64,000 nt of DNA from JAYODW01 sp038116745 (GTDB taxonomy: Bacteria > Pseudomonadota > Gammaproteobacteria > Ga0077536). Positions 39,861 through 47,910 of the stretch are shown piece by piece. Below the pieces are notes generated by a model that did no database searches, had not been told where the DNA came from, and saw only the letters and a list, made by a program, of their open reading frames with translations. The stretch is from contig JAYODW010000023.1 in assembly GCA_038116745.1 (NCBI GenBank), positions 1 through 64,000 of the forward strand, read 5' to 3'. A program made the translations under genes and the position numbers. Every line of letters starts with the position of its first letter. Positions within the stretch are counted from its first letter, which is position 1.

Positions 39861-40703
39861 ATGAGCATCACGCGTGAATCTAGCAGTCGTACCGTGCGCA
39901 CCGCGGACTGGAACCTCCACTATCACGAGGCGGGTTCGGGGCATCCCCTGATCCTGCTGCACGGCTCCGGCCCGGGAGCAACCGGGTGGAGTAATTTTTC
40001 GGGCAACCTCGAAGGCCTGTCGCAGCATTTCCGCGTGCTGGCAGTCGATATGCCGGGATGGGGAGCATCGGACCCGTGCCCGGTCGACAAGCTGGAGCAT
40101 GTTGACGCGACGGTGCAGTTCATGGACGCGCTCGGCATCGACAAGGCGGCTGTGGTCGGTAACTCGATGGGCGGCTGTACCACGATCCGACTGGCGTCCG
40201 AACACCCGGACAGGGTTTCGCATCTGATCACCATGGGCGCTGCGCTGAACCGGGGTCCGCGCCTGTTCGGGGCTGGGGACGGACCGAGCGAAGGACTGAA
40301 AGTGCTCGTCGAGGCGTATCGGGAGCCTTCGACGAAGACCATGCAGAAACTGGTCGACATCATGTGCTTTGAGAAGAAGTACGCCACTGAGGAGCTCTGC
40401 AGCCAGCGGGCCGAAGCCGCGGCCGCGCAGCCTGAGCATCTGAAGAATTTCCTTTCCGGGCTGCCTAAAGGCTGGCCGGTGCCCAAGTTCGCATCGTTCG
40501 ATGACCTGATGGGAATCAAGGCGCCGAGCCTGCTCATCCACGGCCGCGATGACCGCGTAGTGCACTTCGAGCACACCCTGCACCTTGTCACGCATATCCC
40601 GAATTCGCGCATGGTGCTTATCAACCGCTGCGGTCACTGGGCGATGATTGAGCACGCTGCCGAATTCAACCGCCTGGTTATCGATTTCGTACAGAACAAC
40701 TAG
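39861..40703 (+). CDS. Meta-cleavage-product (C-C bond) hydrolase, alpha/beta fold
   Basis: A 280-residue serine hydrolase of the BphD/HsaD group. Oxyanion motif HGSGPGATGW (residues 34-43), nucleophile elbow GNSMGG with Ser102, aspartate Asp231 in HGRDDRVV and histidine His259 in CGHWAMIEH form the triad. MCP hydrolases split the product of the extradiol enzyme into a dienoate and an acid. GAGGAAATCG precedes the ATG. The gene is flanked by the dioxygenase and the hydroxylase, so the ring-opening pair is complete; substrate size (biphenyl-, terpenoid- or steroid-derived) is open. Confidence 0.93.
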   Translation: MSITRESSSRTVRTADWNLHYHEAGSGHPLILLHGSGPGATGWSNFSGNLEGLSQHFRVLAVDMPGWGASDPCPVDKLEHVDATVQFMDALGIDKAAVVGNSMGGCTTIRLASEHPDRVSHLITMGAALNRGPRLFGAGDGPSEGLKVLVEAYREPSTKTMQKLVDIMCFEKKYATEELCSQRAEAAAAQPEHLKNFLSGLPKGWPVPKFASFDDLMGIKAPSLLIHGRDDRVVHFEHTLHLVTHIPNSRMVLINRCGHWAMIEHAAEFNRLVIDFVQNN

Positions 40704-40714
40704 GAGAGGCGGTC

Positions 40715-41884
40715 ATGCATCAATGTGTTCAGGCGGTCATCGACGAGGCCGAGGTGCTGCGTGAAGAGCACGCGCCCTGCGATGCCGCAGGCAAGCTGAC
40801 CGACCGTGCGGTCGAGGCGCTGCGGCGCACGGGCGGCATGCGCCTGCTGCAGAGTCGGGAGCGCGGCGGCTTCGAAGCGAGCCTGCCGGATTTTTTTGCC
40901 TGGGTGCGGACCGCGGCAAAATATAACCCGTCAGTGGGCTGGGTGGCCGGCGTGGTCGGGATTCATCCGTGGGAGATCGCGCTCGTCGACCCCAGGCTGC
41001 AGGAAGAGATCTATGGCACGGACCACACGACCTGGGTCGCTTCACCGTACGCTCCCCTGGGTACTGCTAAACCGGTGGAGGGTGGCTTTGTGCTTAACGG
41101 GGAATGGCCGTATTCCACTGGCACGGACCACTGTCGCTGGGTTGTGCTCGGTGCGATGACCGTAGACGACGCCGGCGAGATCATCATGCCGCCTGCGCCG
41201 CTGCATCTGTTTCTGCCGCGCGGTGACTACGAGATCGTGGAAGGCTCGTGGAACGTGATGGGTCTGATGGGGACCGGCAGCAAGAACGTGCGGGTGAAAG
41301 ATATGTTCGTGCCGGACTACCGCACGGTCCAGCACTTCGCCATGTGCGAGGGCGCCTACAACGATCGCCAGCCTGGCAATCCGATGTACCACCTGCCTTT
41401 CGGTGGGGTGTTCTCCGCCGCCATTGCGTCGGCAACCTTCGGTATTGCGGAAAGCACTATCGACGCCTACCGCGAGCAGCTCGAATCGCGCGTGTCTATT
41501 TCCGGCACGGTCGGCACCCGCGACCCGTTTCAGCAGGAGGCTCTGGCCGATGCGGAAGCTGATCTTGCTGCGGGGATCGCGCATCTCGACGCGATGGTGG
41601 AGCAAATGGTGGCTGATGCCGCGGCTGGCATTCGGTTCACGCCGGGCAGGCGGCTTGAGTTCCGGCGTAATCAGGTGCGCGCGGTCCAGCGCGTGCTGAA
41701 ATCGGTTGACCATCTGATGAACCGCGCCGGCTCTGCGGCCGTGTGGTCGACCAACCGCCTCGAGCGCTGCTGGCGTGACCTGAGGACCAGTGCGGCGCAC
41801 GTCTGCAACGTGACCGACGTGATCTACCCGGCCTGGGCTAATGAGGCCTTTACGCTGGGCCAGGAGATCAACGCGTTTTATTGA
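40715..41884 (+). CDS. Acyl-CoA-dehydrogenase-fold flavin-dependent hydroxylase (HsaA-like oxygenase)
   Basis: A 389-residue protein of the acyl-CoA dehydrogenase fold in the class of group D flavin monooxygenase oxygenase components (HsaA, HpaH-like two-component hydroxylases). It has GGMRLLQSRERGGFEASL near the start, LNGEWPYSTGTDHCRW (flavin-site segment), WNVMGLMGTGSKNVRVKD and the C-terminal RLERCWRDLRTSAAHVCN, the usual HsaA-group end. HsaA hydroxylates a phenol to the catechol that the extradiol enzyme cleaves. It needs a separate flavin reductase, which is not encoded nearby. ATG 40715 has GGAGAGG 8 bp upstream. Confidence 0.88.
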   Translation: MHQCVQAVIDEAEVLREEHAPCDAAGKLTDRAVEALRRTGGMRLLQSRERGGFEASLPDFFAWVRTAAKYNPSVGWVAGVVGIHPWEIALVDPRLQEEIYGTDHTTWVASPYAPLGTAKPVEGGFVLNGEWPYSTGTDHCRWVVLGAMTVDDAGEIIMPPAPLHLFLPRGDYEIVEGSWNVMGLMGTGSKNVRVKDMFVPDYRTVQHFAMCEGAYNDRQPGNPMYHLPFGGVFSAAIASATFGIAESTIDAYREQLESRVSISGTVGTRDPFQQEALADAEADLAAGIAHLDAMVEQMVADAAAGIRFTPGRRLEFRRNQVRAVQRVLKSVDHLMNRAGSAAVWSTNRLERCWRDLRTSAAHVCNVTDVIYPAWANEAFTLGQEINAFY

Positions 41885-41971
41885 ACTGATGGCGGGCCGG
41901 CCTGACGGGTGGCGCAGGCAGTGCCCGAGTCCGGTATCTTTTCCGCGGTAGCACAGCGGAAGGAGTAAACC

Positions 41972-42382
41972 GTGGATAAAGCCGAGGCCATCGCAACAGC
42001 GCAGTTATTCCTGCAACGTCTGCTGACTGATTTTCCAGCCTGTACGGCAATGCTCGCCGACGATTTTGCCTGGGAGAATTTTCTCCCGGCGCATGTTCCG
42101 TTCGGCGGACGTTACGAGGGGCGCGCCGGCCTCGAACGCTATCTTGCGGAGCTCGCCGCGAACTGGGTGATCGGTGAGCTTGAATTCATACACTTCATTT
42201 TCGATCCGGGGTCGCAGACCCTGGCAGCCAGCGGCGTGGAGAAAAACGGCACTGCCGTGCCGACCGGACGGTGCTGTGATATGGCCTTCATGTGGGAATT
42301 CCGTTTCGCCTCGAGCGGACAGCTCAGCTACGTCCGTGAATACAACGACACGGCAGCGATCGGTGCGACTTTCGATGCCTGA
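41972..42382 (+). CDS. SnoaL/NTF2-fold protein in the ring-cleavage operon
   Basis: A 136-residue SnoaL-like protein starting at GTG 41972, with AAGGAG 6-9 bp upstream. It has the family layout: helix KAEAIATAQLFLQRLLTDFP, strand ADDFAWENFL, GGRYEGRAGLERYLAELAANW, and the sheet to VREYNDTAAIG. A phenylalanine/tyrosine-lined pocket is likely. Its position after the hydroxylase suggests an isomerase or hydratase step on a ring-opening product, but no catalytic residue can be picked with confidence. Confidence 0.75.
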   Translation: MDKAEAIATAQLFLQRLLTDFPACTAMLADDFAWENFLPAHVPFGGRYEGRAGLERYLAELAANWVIGELEFIHFIFDPGSQTLAASGVEKNGTAVPTGRCCDMAFMWEFRFASSGQLSYVREYNDTAAIGATFDA

Positions 42383-42463
42383 GCTCACTGCTGCTTGCGA
42401 CAGCGGATTATCGGGAGCGCAGCTGGTCGCGAAGGGCGGCCGGCGCAGGCTGAGGGCGCCGTC

Positions 42464-43267
42464 ATGGTGATGTCGGACCTGTCAGCGGACCTGCGGGCGG
42501 AGGGCGCCGCGCTGCACGCGTTTATTGCCGGCCTCGCAGCGTCGGATTGGACGCGTCCGGGACCGTTCAAGCAGTGGACCGTGAGCGAGGTGCTGCAGCA
42601 TCTCATGGTTGGCGACTGGTTCAACTTCCTCGCGATCAGCGCGCCCGAGCGCTTCGATTCAATCATGGCGGCGCGCCGGGTTGCGCGCGAGGCCGGCGCG
42701 CCCAGAACCTCCGGCGTGGAAACGCTGGACCAGGCACCGGGGGAAGGCCACACGCTGCTCGATAGCTGGATGCGGGGACTTCTGCGTCTGTGCGATCTGT
42801 TCGCCAGCTGCGAGCCGCGCCAGCGTATGCGCTGGGTCGGCCCTGACATGAGCGTGCGCTCGGCAGCGACGGCGCGCCTGATGGAAACCTGGGCGCACGG
42901 TCAGGATGTCTACGACCTGATGCGGGTGCGCCGCCCGGCTTTCGACCGCATCCGGCACATCGCGGTTCTGGGCGTCAATACCTACGGCTGGACATTCGCC
43001 AACCGTGGTCTCGAGCCGCCCGGGCCGCCGCCTCGAGTAGAGCTGACGGCGCCCTCAGGGTCGCTGTGGAGCTGGAACGACGTGCAGGCGGACAATCGCA
43101 TCAGCGGCGCTGCCGTGGATTTCTGCCACGTCGTAACGCAGGGCCGGAATATTGCAGAGGTCAGTCTTGACGTGGTCGGTGCCCCGGCGAAGGCGTGGAT
43201 GTCCATTGCCCAGTGTTTCGCTGGGACGCCGGAGGACCCGCCGGCGCCTGGGGAGCGCGGTTGGTAA
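42464..43267 (+). CDS. DinB-like metal-binding protein (TIGR03084/maleylpyruvate isomerase N-domain family)
   Basis: A 267-residue protein of the four-helix DinB/MDMPI superfamily. Metal-binding histidines are visible in EVLQHLMVGDW (His46) and METWAHGQDVYD. The C-terminal half is a separate beta domain with WSWNDVQADNRI and GAAVDFCHVVTQGRN, giving the TIGR03084 two-part layout, often seen in actinobacteria and in degradative clusters. Relatives are glutathione- or mycothiol-linked isomerases, but the function of TIGR03084 is not established. GAGGGCGCC precedes ATG 42464; last gene of the operon, 33 bp before a U-tract hairpin. Confidence 0.8.
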   Translation: MVMSDLSADLRAEGAALHAFIAGLAASDWTRPGPFKQWTVSEVLQHLMVGDWFNFLAISAPERFDSIMAARRVAREAGAPRTSGVETLDQAPGEGHTLLDSWMRGLLRLCDLFASCEPRQRMRWVGPDMSVRSAATARLMETWAHGQDVYDLMRVRRPAFDRIRHIAVLGVNTYGWTFANRGLEPPGPPPRVELTAPSGSLWSWNDVQADNRISGAAVDFCHVVTQGRNIAEVSLDVVGAPAKAWMSIAQCFAGTPEDPPAPGERGW

Positions 43268-43300
43268 ACCGAGCGGTCTGGCTACAGGTTGGCTGGTCTG

Positions 43301-43323
43301 ACGCCTTTTTCAGCGGCGTTTTT
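43301..43323 (+). terminator. Rho-independent terminator of the ring-cleavage operon
   Basis: ACGCC (43301-43305) pairs with GGCGT (43315-43319) around a 9-base loop and runs into TTTT to 43323. It is 33 bp downstream of the stop of the TIGR03084-type gene. Confidence 0.55.
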
Positions 43324-43578
43324 CGCGTGGTAGCGGAACCGCGCCGCTGACTGCGCGTTAACGCAACTCATCGCTCCGGTCTGCAATGGATTGGCCCAAC
43401 GAGAAGTCAGCTCGATGCCCTACGGCAGGAATGAACGGGTGCGTCCTGCGTGGGACGGAGCAGGACGGGCAGCGAAAATCTGATGCGGCGGCTGACGAAC
43501 GCAGTTACACCGGCTGCACTAGAGAGTGAAAAGAGCCAGCCTGCGCGTCCGCGCCGTTGAAGGGAATGGATAAAAACG
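43324..43578. other. Non-coding region between two convergent operons
   Basis: Together with the terminator stretch this is about 310 bp without a supported gene. Besides the hairpins it holds a 10-bp palindrome GCGTTAACGC (43355-43364). Short open frames here have no family features or ribosome binding sites. Confidence 0.6.
43442..43467 (-). terminator. Perfect 8-bp hairpin downstream of the TonB operon
   Basis: CGTCCTGC (43442-43449) and GCAGGACG (43460-43467) pair perfectly around a 10-base loop, 112 bp after the stop of the TPR gene on the minus strand. No U-tract. Confidence 0.45.
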
Positions 43579-44883
43579 TCACAGATTCTGCAGCACTGCG
43601 TCCTCGCTGCGCTGCTCGGCCGCAGGCACAACCTGGTTCAGGCTTTCATCGCGGGACAGTTCACTGCTCAGATAGCTGAGCCACTGCCTGGCTGCCTTGC
43701 TGCTGCGCTTGTCGTCGGCTGCGACGGTAAACGCTTTTTCCGCGGCTTCCAGCCGGCGCAGATTGAACAGCGCCATGCCGAGCATCAGATTCGCCGTGTC
43801 CGGACGCCGTACACCGCCGCGGGCAAGGCCTTGCTCGACCGCACTGACCGCTTCTTCCCAGCGGTCGAGATTGAGATAGGACTGCGCCAGTCGGACGAAG
43901 AGTTCGCCGTCGCTGGACATGTTGGCCGCCTGCTGCAGGGGGGGAATAGCGCGTTCGTCCTCGCGCGCCTGGTACCAGGCCTGCGACAGCAGGCGCAGGT
44001 TGCGCTCGTCGGTTTTGATCAGCCCGTCCTGCATGCCGCGCTCCAGGACCTGGGCGGCCTTGTAGGGCACGTTGTGCAGCAGGTGTAGATTCGCCAGGTT
44101 GACGAGCTGCGCGGCGTCTTTGAGCCGGCCACTGTCGTACAGGGTCTCGGTCAGCGCAAGCTGGCGCGTGGTGTCCCCCAGCTCGCTGTACACCCCCGCC
44201 AGCGTCAGCACGTACTGGTCTTTCGGATAGAGCTCGATCAGCTCCTTGACGACCGCGATCATGTTTTCGAAGTCTTTAAGTTCGTAGTAGCAAACGCGCA
44301 GCAGCAGCAGCCAGTTCTCCCGCGGTTGTTTGCCGGCGGCGCGGTATTTCTTGAGCGCCGTTTTGATCGGCCCGAGCGCCTGCTTGAACTCGCCGAGCTG
44401 AAAGTGCGCCTGGCCCTTCAGCATGTAGATATCCGGGCTGGGATCAGCCAGCGCCGCCATCAGCCGGTCCACGGTGGAGAGCGCCTGTTTGTAATCTTCA
44501 ACCGTGAAATAAAGTTGAGCCAGGGTCTTCAGCGTGCTCTGCACCAGGGCCTCCGGCAGCTCGGGCTGCGCGAGCACCTCGGCGTACGCCTTGATGGCGG
44601 CAGGGTATTTTTCCTGCAGGTAATGGGCGTACGCCGTCAGATTCCAGATCTGGGCGGTTTCGTATGCGGAGCGCTTACCCTTGCTACGCAGCTTCTCGAG
44701 GATCGCTAGTCCCCCGCTGTACTGCTTGCTCTCGATGAGCTCCTGCGCCTCCTTAAGCGCATCGTAGACGGGCTGGCTGAGCGCCGCGGTCTGCTTGGTT
44801 TTCTGATCTTCTGCGGCGGGCGACGTGAGCGACGTGCCGGCCAGAGCTGCTGCGACACACAGCAGTAAGATTTTCAGCTGCAC
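43579..44883 (-). CDS. Exported TPR-repeat protein of the TonB2/TtpC operon
   Basis: A 434-residue protein with a signal peptide (LKILLLCVAAALAGTSL) and about eight to ten tetratricopeptide-like helical hairpins (for example QIWNLTAYAHYLQEKYPAAIK, ELFVRLAQSYLNLDRWEEAV). TPR proteins of this type commonly follow tonB2 in marine gammaproteobacteria. It is probably a periplasmic scaffold. GTG 44883 is chosen: GGAGG lies 10 bp upstream, over the end of tonB. Its partner receptor or complex is not known. Last gene of the operon. Confidence 0.88.
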   Translation of the reverse strand: MQLKILLLCVAAALAGTSLTSPAAEDQKTKQTAALSQPVYDALKEAQELIESKQYSGGLAILEKLRSKGKRSAYETAQIWNLTAYAHYLQEKYPAAIKAYAEVLAQPELPEALVQSTLKTLAQLYFTVEDYKQALSTVDRLMAALADPSPDIYMLKGQAHFQLGEFKQALGPIKTALKKYRAAGKQPRENWLLLLRVCYYELKDFENMIAVVKELIELYPKDQYVLTLAGVYSELGDTTRQLALTETLYDSGRLKDAAQLVNLANLHLLHNVPYKAAQVLERGMQDGLIKTDERNLRLLSQAWYQAREDERAIPPLQQAANMSSDGELFVRLAQSYLNLDRWEEAVSAVEQGLARGGVRRPDTANLMLGMALFNLRRLEAAEKAFTVAADDKRSSKAARQWLSYLSSELSRDESLNQVVPAAEQRSEDAVLQNL

Positions 44884-44888
44884 GCCGA

Positions 44889-45542
44889 TCAGTCCTCCAG
44901 GCGATAGGTGAACTTGTTGCGCACGCCGGGAACTTCGACGGTCTCGCCGTCGACCACTCTCGGCTTGTACTTGAACTTGAGTGCGGCAGCGACCGAGGCT
45001 TTTTCGAACAGGCGGTCGCATTGCCCCTCAACGGCGGCTGCATCCCGCGTGGTTCCGGCACGGGTCACCGTGTACGCCACCACGCACTCGCCCTCCATCC
45101 CGCGCGAGAGCGCGCGCTGCGGGTAGATCGGGGCAACCTTAACGATAGGCAGGTAATCGCCTTCACCCACCCCGAGGCTGAACCCACCGCCGGTGAGTTC
45201 GATTTCGGTTTCAACCGGCGCGCTGCCGACAGCGATCTTCTCCGCCGTCGGTTTGAGCTTATCGAGCTGCGGTGCCGGCGGTTCGGGCGGGGGCGCTTTG
45301 GGCGGCGGTGGCTTGTCTGGCTTGGTCTGTTTGCGCTCGACGACCTCTGCGCGCTTGACCCGCACAAAGTCGAGCAGACTGCCGCGTTTGGCTTCATCGA
45401 GACTGCGGTCGGCCGTGGCGATCAGGTATTGCATGACCCAGAACAGCAGCAGCGTCACCGCGGCGGCCGCAATCAGGCCCAGCGCAAGACGGGGCAGGAA
45501 TCCCCGGTCGCTGGACAGCTCAGGCTGGGTGAAGGCGCTCAT
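44889..45542 (-). CDS. tonB: TonB family energy transducer
   Basis: A 217-residue TonB: cytoplasmic N-tail, transmembrane helix (about residues 17-40, LALGLIAAAAVTLLLFWVMQ), a Lys/Pro-rich spacer (KPDKPPPPKAPPPEPPAP), and the C-terminal TonB domain (PIYPQRALSRGMEGECVVAY to NKFTYRLED). The linker is short, as in TonB2. It transmits ExbB/ExbD force to outer-membrane receptors. No receptor gene is found in this window. exbD ends 11 bp upstream; the TPR gene starts 5 bp downstream. Confidence 0.93.
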   Translation of the reverse strand: MSAFTQPELSSDRGFLPRLALGLIAAAAVTLLLFWVMQYLIATADRSLDEAKRGSLLDFVRVKRAEVVERKQTKPDKPPPPKAPPPEPPAPQLDKLKPTAEKIAVGSAPVETEIELTGGGFSLGVGEGDYLPIVKVAPIYPQRALSRGMEGECVVAYTVTRAGTTRDAAAVEGQCDRLFEKASVAAALKFKYKPRVVDGETVEVPGVRNKFTYRLED

Positions 45543-45553
45543 GAGCTCTGTGT

Positions 45554-45964
45554 TCAGTCGTCGTTGGCCGCGATGGCAACGTTGAACACGCCGGCTGCGC
45601 GCGAGGCATCCATGACTTTGATCAGGGTGTCGGTCTTCGACTCCTTGTCTGCCTGGATGACGACCGAACCCTGAGGGTTTTCGGCGTGGAGCCGCTCGAT
45701 ATTCGGACGCACGGCGCGCACGTCGATATTGCGGCGGTCAATCCAGATCTCATTATTCGCGTCGATGGCGATCAGGATGTTGGCCTTTTCCTGCTTGACG
45801 GCGGTGGGCGCATCGGGTCGGTTGACGTCGATTCCGGCCTCTTTGACGAAGGTTGCGGTCACGATGAAAAAGATCAGCATGATGAAAACGACATCGAGCA
45901 TCGGGGTGATGTCGATCGCGGAATCGTCTTCCTCAGCGGCGGAGCGGGCGAGTGGTCTTCTCAT
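45554..45964 (-). CDS. exbD: ExbD/TolR-type proton channel subunit
   Basis: A 136-residue bitopic protein with the signature transmembrane aspartate in DITPMLDVVFIMLIFF, followed by a periplasmic domain (VNRPDAPTAVKQEKANILIA... VVIQADKESKTDTLIKVMD in blocks). It forms the ion-conducting stator with ExbB. GGAGA is 9 bp before the ATG. Sits between exbB and tonB. Confidence 0.95.
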   Translation of the reverse strand: MRRPLARSAAEEDDSAIDITPMLDVVFIMLIFFIVTATFVKEAGIDVNRPDAPTAVKQEKANILIAIDANNEIWIDRRNIDVRAVRPNIERLHAENPQGSVVIQADKESKTDTLIKVMDASRAAGVFNVAIAANDD

Positions 45965-45983
45965 GATCAGAGAGTCTCCGGAT

Positions 45984-46520
45984 TCAGTGGTCCATCGTCA
46001 GGTGCTCGCCGAGCAGTTCGCGCTCGCGGGCGACCCGGCGCTGCAGCCAGGCGCTCATGGCCACGCCGGACAGGGCGGCCACCATACCGGCCATGGTGGG
46101 CACGGTGGCTTTGGATACGCCGGCTGCCATCGAGCGCGGGTTGCCCGAGCCGGACAGCGCCATTACCTCGAATACCTCGACCATCCCGGTCACGGTGCCC
46201 AGTAGGCCGAGCAGGGGACACAGCGCCACGCAGGTTTTTATGAGCGGCAGGTTGCGCTCGAGCTCCTGGCTGGCAACTGAGATGAGGTATTCGCGCACCT
46301 GCCGCGCGTTCCACGAGCGACGCTCCGGGCGGCTGTTCCATTGCTGGATGCAGTCTGCCGCGGTGCGTCTGAAGCGCACGGCGAAGTACAGCATGCGCTC
46401 CAGGATCAGGGACCACATGATCAGCGTGAGCAGGGCTATCCACATGAGCACAGGGCCGCCCAGTTCAAGAAATTCCCGCACTGCGTGCAGTGCGGGGAAG
46501 TAATAGAAAAGCGCTTCCAA
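45984..46520 (-). CDS. exbB: ExbB2-type MotA/TolQ/ExbB proton channel protein
   Basis: A 178-residue short ExbB with three transmembrane helices: near the N-terminus (GGPVLMWIALLTLIMWSLIL), LCPLLGLLGTVTGMVEVFEVM, and the ATVPTMAGMVAALSGVAMSAW region that contains the conserved channel motif. Its start is a TTG (46520) with poor ribosome-binding context, probably coupled to ttpC, which ends 7 bp upstream. It pairs with exbD as the second stator subunit of the TonB2 system. Confidence 0.92.
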   Translation of the reverse strand: MEALFYYFPALHAVREFLELGGPVLMWIALLTLIMWSLILERMLYFAVRFRRTAADCIQQWNSRPERRSWNARQVREYLISVASQELERNLPLIKTCVALCPLLGLLGTVTGMVEVFEVMALSGSGNPRSMAAGVSKATVPTMAGMVAALSGVAMSAWLQRRVARERELLGEHLTMDH

Positions 46521-46527
46521 GGTGTGC

Positions 46528-47910
46528 TCAGGCGGTCTGTGCGGCGTGTTGTTCCGCCTGGCTGGCGATCATCCCTGCCGCCTGCTCTTCAAGAACCTGG
46601 GTCAGGCGGCGCGCACGGGTTGCGACCAGGGTATGCAGCAGCACCGTCGGAATGGCAACGCAGAGACCGAGAACGGTTGTCACCAGGGCAGTGGAAATAC
46701 CGCCGGCCATGAGTTTCGGATCGCCCGTGCCGAACAGGGTGATGGCCTGGAAGGTGATGATCATGCCGGTCACGGTGCCGAGCAGTCCGAGCAGCGGCGC
46801 GACGACAGCGATGATCTTTAGAAACATAAGCATCCGGTTGATGCGCGGTGTTTCCTTCAGGATGGCTTCGCTAAGCTTGAGCTCGAGGGTTTCGACGTCC
46901 GCCGCCCTGTTGCCCTGATAGACCTGAAGGATCCGGCCCAGCGGATTGTTGCCGGGCTGATCCGGCCGACGTGCCTGTGCGCCGACACGTAAGGCGGTGA
47001 GGCTCAGGGTGAGCAGACGCTCCAGCGCGATCAGCAGCGCCAGCGCGCCCAGACCGATGATGACATAGCCTACGACGCCACCCTGGGCGATGCGCTCCTT
47101 CAGGTCAGGCGCCTGCACCAGAAGTGACAGTATCTGTCCCCGCGAAGGGTCCAGGCCAAACGGCGCGAATCCGCTCTGCGCGCTCTCCAGCCCATTGACG
47201 CGGTCTAGGTAGCGCTGCTGGGGCTGACGGGCGAGTTCAACCAGATGTCCGGTCTCTGGCACGAACTGCAGGTACTTGCCGTCTGACACCACGTTGAACG
47301 CGCCGACCCTCACGACGTCGCGTTCGACTTCTTCGCCGCCGGCAGTAATGACTTTGGTTTTGAAGCGCGAGACCTTGCCGGACTCGGTCATCTCCCGCTG
47401 CAGCTCAAACCACAGCTGCTCTATCTCTTCAATTGAAGCCAGGCGGCTGGTCTGACCCATTTTCTGCGCGAGGTCTTCGAGAAATGCCGAGCGTTCCGGG
47501 TACTGGACCTGGGTCAGCGAGCTCTCGAACTGACCGCGCGCGTCGCCGGCCGCTTGTTGTAGTACTCCGAACAGCTCCTTCAGTGAGCCGAGGCGCTCTT
47601 TCAACGCCACCTCAAGCTCGGCGATACGCGCGTCATTGGCGTCGAAGCTGGATTCGAGCGTTTTGGAACGGCTTTCCTGCTCGGTGCGTGCACGCTTGGC
47701 TTCAGCAATGAGCGCGGCCTGCGCAGACTTGTCGGCCATGAACTGTTTCTGTCGCGCTTTGTTCTCTTCAGAATCGCGCACGCGGCCGGCTTTGACCTGC
47801 TCGAGCAGCTGGTCGAGCGAAAGCGCATCACCAGGCGCTGCGGTGGCAAGCAGGGGTGTGGTCAGGCCGAGAAGCAGGGCCGTGCGCAGCAGGAGCTTGC
47901 GGGCGCTCAT
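46528..47910 (-). CDS. ttpC: TtpC: ExbB-like protein with periplasmic coiled-coil domain
   Basis: A 460-residue protein with a signal peptide, a long N-terminal periplasmic coiled coil (about residues 25-160), and a MotA/TolQ/ExbB domain with three transmembrane helices at the C-terminus (GLLGTVTGMIITFQAI, then the STALVTTVLGLCVAIPTVLL helix). This architecture defines TtpC, required in Vibrio for TonB2-dependent uptake. GGAGGT is 5 bp before the ATG, and the ATG overlaps the DUF3450 stop as ATGA. Confidence 0.93.
   Translation of the reverse strand: MSARKLLLRTALLLGLTTPLLATAAPGDALSLDQLLEQVKAGRVRDSEENKARQKQFMADKSAQAALIAEAKRARTEQESRSKTLESSFDANDARIAELEVALKERLGSLKELFGVLQQAAGDARGQFESSLTQVQYPERSAFLEDLAQKMGQTSRLASIEEIEQLWFELQREMTESGKVSRFKTKVITAGGEEVERDVVRVGAFNVVSDGKYLQFVPETGHLVELARQPQQRYLDRVNGLESAQSGFAPFGLDPSRGQILSLLVQAPDLKERIAQGGVVGYVIIGLGALALLIALERLLTLSLTALRVGAQARRPDQPGNNPLGRILQVYQGNRAADVETLELKLSEAILKETPRINRMLMFLKIIAVVAPLLGLLGTVTGMIITFQAITLFGTGDPKLMAGGISTALVTTVLGLCVAIPTVLLHTLVATRARRLTQVLEEQAAGMIASQAEQHAAQTA

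Noticed and set aside
38923..41884. Naming the ring-cleavage genes hsaC, hsaD and hsaA
   Set aside because: The fold and residues fit, but BphC/TesB/other groups fit as well; symbols would imply a steroid substrate that is not shown.
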